Source: Trichostrongylus colubriformis (taxonomy: Eukaryota > Nematoda > Chromadorea > Rhabditida > Trichostrongylidae). Taken from it: a DNA stretch of 64,000 nt. Shown piece by piece: positions 13,811 to 25,666 of this stretch. A model generated the notes under the pieces. It did no database searches, was not told where the DNA came from, and saw nothing but the letters and a program-made list of their open reading frames with translations. Every line of letters starts with the position of its first letter. Position 1 is the first letter of the stretch. The DNA lies in contig OZ022259.1 in assembly GCA_963978905.1 (NCBI GenBank), positions 23,410,068 to 23,474,067 of the forward strand. The letters run 5' to 3'. The translations under genes were made by a program, and so were the position numbers.

Positions 13811-14317
13811 CAGTAGCGCTCAAAAGTCTTCGGCCAAAACTTTTTTGTCATAACTTTTTTTCTACTTGACCAAATTTGACAAGATTTTAATATGTGGTGC
13901 TTGAACCTATTGCCAACATTTCCTTCTACTTGAATGCCGCTTGACACTTTTCATGGTTTTTTACAAGAATTTACTACAAGACCACCCAAAAAAAAGTAAA
14001 CGGCTTGGTCAAGAAAAACGGCTTTCTTTACAAAAACAAAATGAGCAAGCCTCAGAGAACATCAATATTTTGTAGAAAGACCACGACTTTTGATGACAGC
14101 GGCACAGCGGGACGGCATAGCGATGGCACTCCAAAAACAAAACATTTCATATAACTACGTAACCTATACCGTTGAGCGCCAAAATAGTATATCAAGTATG
14201 CAGTGTCTCCGAGTACAACATACTAAAATTTCGCTCAGATCGGTCCAGTCTCAAAAAAGTTACAAGTGAAAAACCCAAGTGAAAGACCACTTCGCCGAAG
14301 ACTTTTGAGCGCTACTG
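13811..14317 (+). mobile_element. Family A Tc1-like MITE, copy 5
   Basis: About 507 bp with TA flanks, same orientation as copies 1 and 6. It is among the best preserved copies, with both terminal repeats complete. Confidence 0.85.
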
Positions 14318-14810
14318 TACATGAAGGAGAAGCGACCACAAGCGGAAATATCGCATGCAGCGGCAGAAATTATTCTCAAGGCTGTGTAACTTTTAAGAGT
14401 TCACAATTTCGTGTGGCCCAAAAATGGTCTTGCAGAGAAAACTATTCTAACTACAAGTAATTCAAGTGATAAGTTGCGCATTTCGAATCCAAAAAACGTT
14501 GTGGCGCATAGAGCAGTATGTAGCTGTGTCAAGACTGGAATTCTGACTCCAAAGAGCAGCACAAGTATTTGTGTTTCAGCTTCTTTCTCTTAACATATTC
14601 GTTCATGCGTGCAGTAGAAGCGCTCGGACAATAGCACGAAGCTTTGACAACATGACAGCAACCATGCCATCATGCATTCGGACACTAGGAGCGGTGGGTA
14701 GGGGGTGGGGCTCAGTGACAGAGTACCATACGAAAAAGGTACTATGTAGCGATTTCTGTGTCTATTCATCACGCTTGATTCTGGTCGCAGTATCACATGA
14801 CCATCTCTAC

Positions 14811-14937
14811 GGTGTGCGACAGGGCACGCGAATTGGTCACGTCACGCGAGGAGACTGAGCGGTCGCGAGCGCGGTCAATTCACAAGAACAAAGAATGCGT
14901 GACATGGTGACCGAATTGGATTGCCCTGTCGCACACC
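14811..14937. repeat. 127 bp inverted repeat
   Basis: ggtgtgcgacagggcacgcg at the left pairs with ccctgtcgcacacc at the right, with internal gtcacgtcacgc / gcgtgacatggtgac. A related fragment (gtgcgacaggacac, cacgtcacgc) is at 13400-13437. Confidence 0.65.
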
Positions 14938-15810
14938 TCAATCTCCAGCATGCATGGTGGAAAGTATAGATAAAAATTCTTATGAATTCAAATTACATGT
15001 GCTATAAGTGCTTGTGATATGATTAGTGTATACCGGAAAAGGAGGATTCCCCGACTGGAGGTCGTATATGACCGGACAAGAGGTGGAAGGGGAGAAGGGT
15101 CATACCTGCGGAGGTCAGCGATAAGCACCAGAATCTAACATCTGAATAAGCGGATGATAATGACCCCGTGTGAGAAAATGTGTAATAAATATCTTCTTGC
15201 TTCAGGTATTAATACATAGCGATAAAAATTATTGCAACTATACAATGCGGCAGCAGTTATTGTTACCGTAGAAGTATCCGGCAACAGTGATTGCTATCGT
15301 AATTTCAAAAAAGAGGAGGGGTCGTACTAAAGCCGCTATTTTCCTCGAAACATGGGTGTGCCCTGGTTGTGATACGAAGTCTAGGAGCCGAATGACACTT
15401 CGATGCAGTTCCAAGTCTCAAATTTCCGGCTTTCGCTTAGCACTGAAAGGAGTACTAGGAAATCGAGAAGGGGATACAACTAACAAGTGAGCGTTTGAAA
15501 ACACGTACCATTTGACACCATGCACTTGTGTATTGAAAGGACGTCATCACAGAATGCATTTAACGTTCGATCCCATAGGGACATTTAACACCTCCGAAAA
15601 ATTTGCGTTTTTCAAAATAGCTTTCTTTCAATCTTTCCTTTATCCTTTCCTTACCAATGGCCTTTCTTTCCACAATATTTATTCCTGCAAAATCCCTCGA
15701 CAGCTGCATAGCGCGGGATCCATACAATAAAATTACAGAACAAAGAATTCTGCTATTACCATAACATTTGGATATACCGCTGCATGCGCACGGGTGAGGT
15801 TACTTAGCCC
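14938..15810. other. No gene seen
   Basis: Frames at 15287-15490 and 15512-15730 are short, match nothing recognised and lack plausible splice partners. Confidence 0.5.
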
Positions 15811-16560
15811 GGAATCTATCTGGGCATGGAGGAATAAGTTGCTTATGAATAGTAGAAGTTCGATCGAAAAGCTTCAACAATGTACAAAACCGAGGTCACG
15901 ATGCAAATCTCTGCTGGTCACAGCGGGTCCATATTCTGTGCATAAACGCTACAAGTATGTACCTCCTTCGTGAAACCGATCGTTATTTCACTCACTAATG
16001 GCATTTGAATGCATATTTGACCTGGACAGACTTACACCAGGCTATCATTTGTAGGGTGCTGTCGCAATGAAGGGATCGGGGGGGGGGGGCGTCCTATTAT
16101 GGGTCATTATTTTTACCCAAGCGTGAGAGGGGGAAGGAGCCCTTCCTTCCCTGCATCATGGGTCATTATTTTTACCCAAGCATGAAAGGGGTAAGGAGCC
16201 CTTCCTTCCCGAGTGAGGCTACTTACGACAGAAAATCGCTTCGCGGTGTCGCACTCGCGGCGCCACCAGTACGACTTGCCAAATCAATTGCCCTTGGGAG
16301 CCCGGCAGAGCGTGGCTGCGTCACCTCTGCGTTTCCACCCATGCCACACTGCCTCCTGCACCCATGCCACCCTGCCTCCTCCACCCATGGCACACTACCT
16401 TGCTAAAGGCTGTGATGCCCTGCCACTGACATTCGCACCCGCCGCGCCGCTCGCCGCAGGCGGCCACGCGAATTTCCGGCGTAAGCAGCCTCACCCCACA
16501 CGCACGGGTGGGGGTCGTTTGGTCGAATTTTCGCTTGCGGCGTCGGACTCGCGGCGTCGT
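15811..16560 (+). repeat. Dispersed repeat family D, copy 1
   Basis: About 600-750 bp, repeated at 21830. It contains catggaggaataag, accgaggtcacgatgcaaat and taatggcatttgaatgcata, then G12 at 16078-16089. A local tandem duplication (gggtcattatttttacccaa) runs 16097-16212. A GC-rich tail follows with repeated cccatgccac/ctgcctcct units. Confidence 0.75.
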
Positions 16561-18710
16561 CAGTACGAGTCGTTAAGGATTCCGCTCAAGACATAATGGG
16601 CTGGTACAGTGAGGGACCTCAATGATTGCACCAATTTTAGCGATATGCTGTGAATTAGAATTTCCTGATACTGCAATATGAGCTCTCCATCGTTCTTCAA
16701 AGCTAGTAAAGACATAGCTATCACTGCTTCTATTGTACTTGAGGTTGTTGTTGATTGTTGTGTTATCTTGATAAGTTTCGTCAACTGTTGATGCTCCCGA
16801 AGAATTTTTTATGGATCACTCACTGCAGAATGAGAGAGAACAATAACATTTGAATTACCTTTAACGTTTCATTTCTCTTAAAAAGCATGAGACAAAAGCA
16901 AATAGTCGCCCGCGCTGAAAATAGGTGCAATCTTCAAAGGCTCCCCTACGGTACCACGCTCTTGCGTTTTGAGCGCAACTTCAAACGACTCACGCTCGCC
17001 GCGCCGTTCGCCGCAGCCGGTCGCGCGAAAATTCGACTAATCGACCCCACCTCATATGCACTGGATCCCAACGAACTCCACTTACTCCATAAAAATAGTA
17101 CAAACTGAATTATACAAACTCTGGTCAGCTCGAAACTCCCTTCTCCTTGGGTATGTAGCCTTATGTCGAATTTTTGCCACGAACGGCCGCGATTGGTTGA
17201 AAACCCGTTCAGGATGCAAAGGGCTGGTACCGTGGAGGTTCTCCAAAGAAATAGCTGTTCATCTCATCATTATCTAAAGCAACAACTTATGTACCCTTAA
17301 AAGACAAAATAGTAACATAAAAAGTAAAAGAAACAAAAACATTACATAGTAATCCCAATCAAGGAATAACTGATTCGGGCGTGAAGCTTTCAAGGGATTG
17401 TACGCAATGTATGTACGCAAAACGTGAAGAAATCCGCCGCGCGGCTCGCCGAGCGCAACCGCGCGAAAATTCGACATGAGGCTACACACCCCTCCCTTTC
17501 CGTTATGGCATGGGCACGTGACTGACTCAGTGAAGCTGCCTCAGTACTGCCACACAATCATTCAAATGTATTATTGTAAACAAACAGCTCAAATGTAACT
17601 CAATCCTGTGCGAAGGACTTCATGAATAGAGGGCGAAATTGGCCAACCTCAACCTTCCCATGACAGATTGATTTTCTGCTTTGCTTTCGAACGTACTAAA
17701 TCCCGAACCCCCTGTCCCGTAACACATTGATTGGGCTAATTTAAACATTTTGATTGCATGACTCTGCTTTGGCCTTTATACAAAGGAAGAAAAGGTCTGG
17801 CATTACGTTATGGAGAATTTTGGAGTGAGTTTCATGACCCACACACCTCTTCCCAACTACTACCATTGAAGTGGTACTAAGGTTCACAAATGTATGTAGT
17901 TCATATATTGAAGTATCACTCGCCAACCACCCATTCGATCGACCGAAATACTATCTTTCGAGGTGGTATTTACCTTCCCTTGTTACTGGTTGTCATAATG
18001 GTGCGATAGCGGAGTTTCCGCTTAATAGGTGGAATCTCAGGGCCTCCAGAGACGACGATTCAGTCTGAACATTGGGCCGTTTCAATAAATGTCCCACCAA
18101 TCAACCTCGAAATGCACAAACTAATTGAATAACTTACAACTAACGATGCCGAGGTGGTGAGAAGAGAGGAGCTGAGGAATGTTTTCAAGGTTTTTTCAAC
18201 TAATTCGGCAAGTTGCGGCAAGCTCCTGTGACTCCTCATGTGGCGAAGAGCACCACATCCGTCTGGTGTAGGATCTGTTGGAAGGTCTGGTAGCGCGGCC
18301 GCTAGTGAGTTGGAGAGACTAGAGCAGAGACCGATAGTATATCTCCTAGTCCTTTGAAGCGTTCTTTTTCGAATTCTAACCCTCAGCCTTCAGGGTGCTT
18401 TCTGCTCCAAGGAGCCATTCACATGCTTTCCCAGATAAGTCCTATCTCTTCTTCTACTTGTTTTCTTTGTTAATCTTTTCTGTGTTCTTTTTTTCCTTTT
18501 TCTTGGAACATTCTTCTTGCTGAAATTCCCCCTGGTTACGGCATGTCCTTGACATATCAAATGAATAAATAAATAATCCTGAACCCTATATGAGTACCCA
18601 AGCCCTAACATTGCCCTAGCTACAATATCCCACAGGAAGTGACCCTATTTTCACAATAAATTTCTATCTACCACCTATTCCATTTATCATTTATTATGGA
18701 ATGTTATTAC
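16561..18710. other. No gene seen; scattered GC-rich repeat scraps
   Basis: Fragments related to the family D tail (gccgcgccgttcgccgcagc near 17000 and cgcgcggctcgccgagcgca near 17437, each followed by cgcgaaaattcga) lie in otherwise AT-rich DNA. Confidence 0.5.
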
Positions 18711-19976
18711 ACAGTTAGTGCCGTAAGAGTGTTAAAAATCGCGCGAAAACGCGTTTTCACGTTTTTAATTTCTTCGCCATAAATCGATTGATATTAAACA
18801 TTTTCACTAAACATATATATGTTAGAATCAGCTCATTGAGCTCTACAAGATGGTACCACAAGTTTTTGATTTTCTTAAATTCGGGACTAGGCCATTTTTT
18901 TTACATTTTGAAAAGTTTGAAGGAAAATATCTTCGGAATTTGATGAACTGGCAGCCTGTGTAGGAATTTCAGAGTTTCACTCATTTCAGACAAACCCCTG
19001 TTCCTTAGTGCGGCCCTAAACAGTGCCTCAGTGTATATGCTGTTGAAAAAACCATATATTAGGTCATTTTAAGCCGCAGATTCCCCATTGAAATGTACAC
19101 CGTTGGATTCCCCAGGAAAATGCTATCGAATGATATATAAAAACCTTGGTGTTCATAAAATTCTTATTTTCCTCATTTACAGCCTTTTCCTTTTGTCGAC
19201 CGACTTCTCAAGCTCTAGTTCGCCGCATCGATCGACGTGCATGGCCATGGGAAAGCTGTGGCGCCATCGTGACGACCCCGCGCTATCCACGTGCACGGCC
19301 GTGGGAAACTGCTCGGCGTGAGGGGGTGGGTTCACGATCGATTACCCCGTCGGAGCGCCGAGCAGTTTCCCACGGCCGTGCACGTGGATAGCGCGGGATC
19401 GTCACGATGGTGCCACAGCTTTCTCATGGTCATGCACGTCATCGATGCTGCGGACTAGAGCTTGAGAAGTCGATTGAGGAAAATAAGAATTTTATGAACA
19501 TCAAGGTTTTTATATGTCATTCGATAGCATTTTACCTGAGTAATCGAACGGTGTACATTTCAATGGGGAATCTGCGGCTTAAAATGACTTAATATATGGT
19601 TTTTTCAACAGCATATACACGGAGGCACTGTTTAGGGCCACACCAAGGAACAGGGGTTTGTCTGAAATGAGTGAAACTCTGAATTCCTACACAGCTGTGA
19701 ACTTAGATTAGGGATGTGAGGAGACTTTGCTGCCAGTTCACCGAATTTCGAAGAAATGTTCCCTAAAACTTTTCAGAATGTAAAAAAATGGCCAGGTACC
19801 GAATTCAAGAAAACCAAAAACTTGCGGTGTCATCTTGTAGAGCTCGATGAGCTGATTCTAAAACATATGTACGTCCAAAAAAATATTCAATATCAATCGA
19901 TTTATGGCGAAAAAACCGTAAAAAACGCGAAAACGCGTTTTCGCGCGATTTTTAACGCTCTTACGGCACTAACTGT
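18711..19976. mobile_element. 1.27 kb foldback (long inverted-repeat) element
   Basis: The ends are acagttagtgccg and its complement. The two arms of about 600 bp are near-identical reverse complements, with a short spacer near 19320-19357. The right arm holds about 38 nt absent from the left (near 19700). Inside each arm a block with (a/g)cgtgca..ggcc..tgggaaa occurs twice. There is no coding capacity and no clear target duplication (flanks ttac and atgt). Confidence 0.85.
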
Positions 19977-20029
19977 ATGTTATATGTATTATTTACCAGT
20001 TGGGCAAGCGCAAAATGCTGCGCGCGTAA

Positions 20030-20560
20030 CTTCATGGGCGTCAGTGGGTCGATTGAAATCGCTTTCTTTTCTATGAATTTACTCAGTACCTATTACCACA
20101 TCACGTTCCGCCCATTGTTGGCTGAGCTGGTTTGATCATTCTGAGTGTGTTCGAGATAGCTTCGATAGTCATTTGTTTTTTAGTCTCGAGGGTGCGTGGT
20201 GACCTAGTTATGAGTTTTCGTTGTGAGGGCCGCCCATTCGGGGTAAGCTCCGGCCTCTTTCATGACATTCAGAAACTCATCCTCGAATTTAATCTATTTT
20301 TTCCCCACATTTGGACCATATTAGAACACGATTAATAATTTTCGGGCTGAAAACGGAGCATTCCAGGGCACGTCCCGCCCATAATGGACGGAGCTTAACG
20401 TAGTTTATTTGCGCTCCTAACTTCTAGTCCCATGCCCTACGCATACGACACTTGTTCCCATCTCCACAGGTTACCTAATTTCGTGACAGACAGAGGGACG
20501 GAGGGGCGGAGGAACAGACAGACGAAGCGTTTTATATATAGTAGGGATTATACATATTAT
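20030..20560 (+). repeat. Dispersed repeat family H, copy 1
   Basis: Starts tcatgggcgtcagtgggtcg and ends in a gacagacagagggacgga simple repeat followed by cgaagcgttttatatatagt. It matches 39370-40085. It lies just after the 1.27 kb foldback. Confidence 0.7.
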
Positions 20561-20711
20561 ATATCATATTATTATATATAACCATTATTATACTTGTCGG
20601 AAAATAGATACACTGAAGTAAGAGGTGGTGTTGTGTCGCTTGGAAGGGGCAACATGTCTTTTCATGGATAACGTGTTATGCAGTTGTTCCTCTCCAAGGT
20701 ACATAGTGTCT

Positions 20712-21241
20712 TGAAGGCAGCGATAAGGGAAATACGGAAGAACAGTGAAATACGTAGTGAATATGAAAGTCGAGGTGGTTGGTAATACGATGGTGAATAA
20801 AAAACGGAAGGAAATAGCTAAAAGCCAAAGAAATAAGACCCCCTTCCCACCGCTGTTCTTGACGCCGACAACCTTTCCGTCAAGAGGCGGGTAGTACGAA
20901 CGAGATTTCCCATTGGCATAATGCCAAGTAAACGCAAGGGGATGTTTGAAAATACGACAGATCTACTTTCTATACTGAGCTTCAAGCGAGAACTGCAAAT
21001 GCGCGCCGCAATACCATCGATCCCGCATACCCTTGGTCCTCTCATCGTAGCCAACCAGGAATCACATCGCTTGGAGGCGGAGTCTGTCATCCAAAGATAT
21101 GAGCTTCTAACCGTTAAGCCGTTACTACAGCTCGAAGCGCGCTTTTCGAAAGGGATTTCGCCATAAATGGGCTTCTTAGGCCCATAGCTTCCATGTGAGT
21201 GACTTCTTTCAGGGGATTTTTCAATAATCACGTCATCCCTA
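20712..21241 (+). repeat. Dispersed repeat family E, copy 2
   Basis: Diverged direct copy of 3785-4325. A 240-codon minus-strand frame (21540-20818) runs through it but is not maintained in copy 1. Confidence 0.7.
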
Positions 21242-21829
21242 ATTGTGTCTTCCAGATAGGACGATGTGGACTGAAAAGGGCAGTCCATTTTTCTATCCAT
21301 GCCGATGCCGTCTACCTTTTTTCGAACCCAAGTCATAACCACATATCTCTTGGATGGGTATGATCGAAGTAATGGCGTCTTGAAATATTCCTTAAATAGC
21401 CTTGGCCCTTCTTGTGACGCAAAAAACAGGCTGTCGTTAATGGACGGCAATGAGAGCCGATGAGGCTGTTTTCTCCCACATGTTCTTAATAACAATAATA
21501 GGACGGAACAATCGCAATGAACAGGGAAAGTAGAAAACACTGAAGGAACAGCGGTAGCCTAAGGGCATCCGGTGGTGGATACATAACGAGGACGTACACC
21601 CTCTCATGGACTCCGAACAATGGACGGTGACATATTATGCTCGAAAGTATGTCTGAGTGGCGGAAATGAATGCTCGGACCAGCTTTGAGCGGAGGCAATG
21701 CAGCAGAGGACAAAGGGGACCAATGTTCTTTGAGACGTTAGTTTCATTTTCCTATATATCAGAGGGAACCAACTGATCAGCTTCAGAAAGCAAGTTCGAC
21801 AAAAATTTCACTGATTCATATCCACTGGT
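21242..21829. other. No gene seen
   Basis: The 240-codon minus-strand frame extends to 21540 here but has no recognisable domain. Confidence 0.5.
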
Positions 21830-22450
21830 AATTTGGGTTATCTGGACATGGAGGAATAAGAAGCTTACAAATAGTAGAAGTTCGATGAAAAAGCCTTAAC
21901 AATGTACAAAACCGAGGTCACGATGCAAATCTTTGCTGGTCACAGCGGGTCCATATTTTGTGCATAAACGCTAGAAGTATGTACCTCCTTAGCGAAATCG
22001 ATCGTTATCTCACTCACCAATGGCATTTGAATGCATATTTGACCTAGACAGACTTACACCAGGCTAACATTTGTAGGGTGCTGTCGCAATGAAGGGGTGG
22101 GGGGGCATCCTATTATGGACATTATTTTTACCCAAGCTAGAAAGGAGTATGGAACCCCTTCCTCTCGGGTGAGGCTACTTACGACAGAAAATCGCCTCGC
22201 GGCGTCGCACTCGCGGCGCCACCAGTACGACTTGCCGAATCAACCCCCCTTGGCAGCCCGGCAGAGCGTGGCTGCGTCACCTCTGCGTTTCCACCCATGC
22301 CACACTGCTTCCTGCACCCATACCACCCTGCCTCCTCCACTCATGCCACACTGCCTCACTTGAAGGCTGCCATGCCCTGCCACTGGCACTCGCACCCGCC
22401 GCGCCGCTCCCCGTGGGCGGCCATGCGATTTTTGTCGCCTCACCCCTCCT
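21830..22450 (+). repeat. Dispersed repeat family D, copy 2
   Basis: Direct repeat of 15811-16560 with the same order of blocks, but without the internal tandem duplication and with a short G-run. It shares the cacccatgccacactgc tail. Confidence 0.75.
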
Positions 22451-22689
22451 TCCCACTACTAAGGCTTAGGCAAAGTTCACGCCTGAGTGTGCACATTGAC
22501 CCCACAAAGATCCTTCCAAGATGCCTAAATGTGCAATTTTTTTGAAAAGTTCCAACCCCTCCCCCCTCCGCCCTTCATTATGATAGCACCAGGAGCAAAA
22601 TTAATTTACATGCTACCAGATTGTTCGATAACAAAAACTTGTGAGAATAGCAGGTAGGGTCAATTCTCTTGCTGAAAAAGCTCGATCGA

Positions 22690-22960
22690 AAACTTATGCG
22701 CATAATTTTTTATCTCGATGGTAGACGAGGAAGATGAAGTGTCGAGAGTGCGAATTTCTGTCTTCTGCTTATTTCAGTTCCAAATTTCATAAACATTAGG
22801 CAACCGAAGGAATTGAAAAACAAAAAACAGCGCCGCGTAAAGCAGAAAAAGCTCCATCGAAAACATATGTAAGCTTGCGAAAGATGAAGGGAACAGTGTG
22901 AAAAACAAAGAACAAAAAAACCGCGGGAACATATTATCCATATTGTCAAACCTGATATAT
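22690..22960 (+). repeat. Dispersed repeat family M, copy
   Basis: aaagctccatcgaaaacata, gcgaaagatgaaggg, and aaaaccgcgggaac are shared with 28165-28260 and, inverted, with 27465-27545. Confidence 0.5.
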
Positions 22961-23124
22961 TTTGTTTTTATAACGCCTAACTATTTGACATTTCACGCCG
23001 CAGCCTCATTTTGTGGTTTACTTTTATTACTACCTTCATCGGACTTCTTTAGCATTTAGAGGCACCGGGAGGGATAAAGAAAAACTCAGAAATGTGAGTC
23101 CACGTTCTCTAAAACGGACATGCT

Positions 23125-23525
23125 TTAGAAGAGGTGATGTATGGCGAGGTTCGCATTGAAGGAGCGCGACTTGAGGTCTTATAACGACCCCGCAGCACGG
23201 CGTGTCTTCCTGCAGTCCTGCAGCCGGGCGAGTTGCCGGCGAAGGCGGGACAACATCTGCGACCCACCGATTTATCTCCTCCGTCGTCCGTAGTCTACTC
23301 CGAGTAGTGACACAGAGGTGTGCGAGAAAGATGAGACGTTTTCGGCTTCTTATTTCTCGCCGTTGTCTCGATCATTATCACTATTACATTGCTGAGCAGA
23401 CCTACTTTAATATTCCACAGTCTGCTGAATTTGGCTCCTCCGGTGTCTTTAAACCCTTCACACTCCACCATTCAATGACCACCACCATTTTTTGCTTGGA
23501 GTCCCTTTTATTAACAGAAACCCAC
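23125..23525 (+). repeat. Dispersed repeat family F, copy
   Basis: Shares gaggtgatgtatggcgagg, cccgcagcacggcgtg, the gcgagttgccggcgaaggcg block and the tttctcgccg..tgctgagca tail with 40905-41510 and 46690-47050. Confidence 0.6.
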
Positions 23526-24395
23526 AGATACTACCCATCTTGGGGCTATATATTTCCAAGAGTATGCAAAAATTTATGGGTATGTCCAAAATAGAGAATG
23601 AAATACTGCAGAAATAGTACGGTCACTGGATCATTCCACGATATTTCAGAAGAATTTGAAATATAGACTTGCCATGCCACTAGTTGACCATTCGCCTTAC
23701 CTTATTTTCAATATGCCTTTCTCAGAAAACACAAAATTGTCAATGGTGCCAGTTAAGTAGGACTCACCAGTCTTCCACCTGTCGCGTTTTCGAAGTCGTG
23801 CGAGCTCCCCGAACAAATCCTCCTGACCCGGCAAATAATATGGTGTACAGCAAGGTAGCAACCACTGAATCACTCAATTATTACAAATGGCGTTTGAAAA
23901 ACTGAACAAATTTCAGTGTACCTTTAACGGAAGAAGAACAGGAAAATAGGATCATATAGGGGTTTGGACTTTGAAGAACGATACGTCCCAGTTGACTCAG
24001 CGATTTTCTAATCGATAAGCTCCAGGTTTGACGAGGTAGATCAAGGAGCACCTGTTTAAATGCAACTATTTTGGTCAAAATCATACAAACAAGCATAAAG
24101 AAACACCTGCGCAACTTCCAAAACATCTTTATGAGCCATGCATATAGAGGTAAAACAAGAATCGTGAAGATAGTTGTATCCCCAGGGCACACTTTGGAAT
24201 CCTAAAAACAGGACACTTTGGAATCCTAAAAACAGGAGTTTTCGAGTGCATAGTAACTGTCACATCACAAATGACTAGCTCAAAAACAGCAGAATGTAAC
24301 GTTGCGCGATATTTTTCAGCTGCATTGGTTATCTCAGGCGTCCCTTTTGGGAATTCTAGAACCTTACCCGGATGGTCAATGTTGAGCTCTACATA

Positions 24396-25070
24396 TTAGG
24401 TTGGCAACTAAGTAATTGCGGATTTTTAAATACAGCTTTTTCCCTCAAAACTGCTTTCCACATAATTTCTTCTGTACATATATATGTAGTACAAGTCCAC
24501 ACGCATCTAAAGGTATTGTTGTTTTCCATCTCCCGGATAACCCTTTTCGGCAAAATAAAAATATCAAAAGTTACCTCATTTTAAATTCCAATTTTTTTCT
24601 TTGAATGGCGTTGGACAGGGAAAGGGAAAGGTGATAATCCGATGGAGAAAGATCAGAACTATAAGACAGCAATTTTTATCCAAGCTCGAGAATTTTTTGA
24701 AAAAAAAATTTTAAAAATTTTTGCTACTATTGAAAAAATAACTCGCTGAAAAATTCTCGGGCTTGGATGAAAATTGCTGCCCCATCCACCTTATAGCCCT
24801 GATTTTGCTCCATCGGATTATCACCTTTTCCTTCCCCTGCCTAACGCCATTCAAAGAAAAAATTTTTTATAATTTTCGTATTGAAAATGAGGTTGACCGT
24901 TGATATGTTTATTTTGCCGAAAAGGGTTATCCGGGAGATGGAAGACAATAATACCTATAGATGCGTGTGGACTTGTACTACATGTGTATGTACAGAAGAG
25001 ATTGCTGGAAAGCAGTTTGGAGGGAAAAAGCAGTATTTAAAAATCCGCAATTACTTAGTTGCCAACCTAA
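24396..25070. mobile_element. Mariner-derived foldback element (bandit/Hsmar1-like ends)
   Basis: 675 bp between TA duplications (24394-24395 and 25071-25072). The terminal repeat begins TTAGGTTGGCAACTAAGTAA and continues ttgcggattttt, close to the known ends of Hsmar1 and hookworm bandit mariners. The arms are inverted copies. Each retains codons of the mariner catalytic C-terminal motif: PPYSPDFAPSDYHLF at 24786-24830 (+) and YSSDLSPSDYHL at 24628-24663 (-). It looks like two transposon 3' ends joined head to head. It is non-coding now. Confidence 0.9.
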
Positions 25071-25299
25071 TAGATTTATGCCACAACAGGCTTCAATCCT
25101 TCTGTTTCTCGGGAAATCCTCCGCCAAGCACAAGGAACGCTCATAGTATCATTGCCTCTTCAAGTACGATATACTCGGTGAGCGTCGGAACACCATATTT
25201 GGTCAGATCACGCGTTGTCACGTCCTTCACGCGCGGCAAATTCACTACGAAACCACACACGGCAAATGTTACGCGGACCCAAATCGAGTGTCCTGACTC

Positions 25300-25664
25300 C
25301 CACAAGATCCAAACAGTTACAGTGCTTGACCACATATATTGCCAAGTAACTAGTCAACAACTGGACCATTGAATGGCCAATGGTATCTCAATATCTCACC
25401 TGACATATTCACCGAATAACGCCCCGTCGGACTCCAGGCTCATTTCGACCTATGAAGTGGCAGTTGTTCGATGAGAGGTTCTACGAATTCACGGAACTCA
25501 TTTCGCGTTTGTACTCAGAAAGCGCCATTAAATCTCCACCTACAAATTGGCTTATTGTTACTGGTTACAATTCTGAATGAACTGTAATCAGGAAAGCATT
25601 ATAATATGGTTTTCAGTAAAATTAAAATAATGTGAAGTTCAGAGAAAATCACGTGCCAGCCTAA
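25300..25664 (+). pseudogene. Mariner transposase relic (C-terminal part)
   Basis: Frame-broken coding remnant. TYSPNNAPSDSRLI at 25403-25444 matches the mariner YSPDxAPSD catalytic block. After a frame change RPMKWQLFDERFYEF and then PTNWLIVTGYNSE follow, as in the C-terminal end of the family. Upstream, DHIYCQVTSQQL aligns to the DNARPH region with key residues lost. A mariner-like end (agcctaa followed by TA) closes at 25664. It abuts the foldback at 24396-25070. It is dead. Confidence 0.6.
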
Positions 25665-25666
25665 TA

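Noticed and set aside
20818..21540. Minus-strand open frame of 240 codons, the longest in the window
   Set aside because: It runs through dispersed repeat family E, is broken in the other copy (3785-4325), has no recognisable domain and no splice context.
25141..25372. Possible exon in either strand at 25141-25372
   Set aside because: Sequence flanks or belongs to a mariner relic and no conserved family could be named on either strand.
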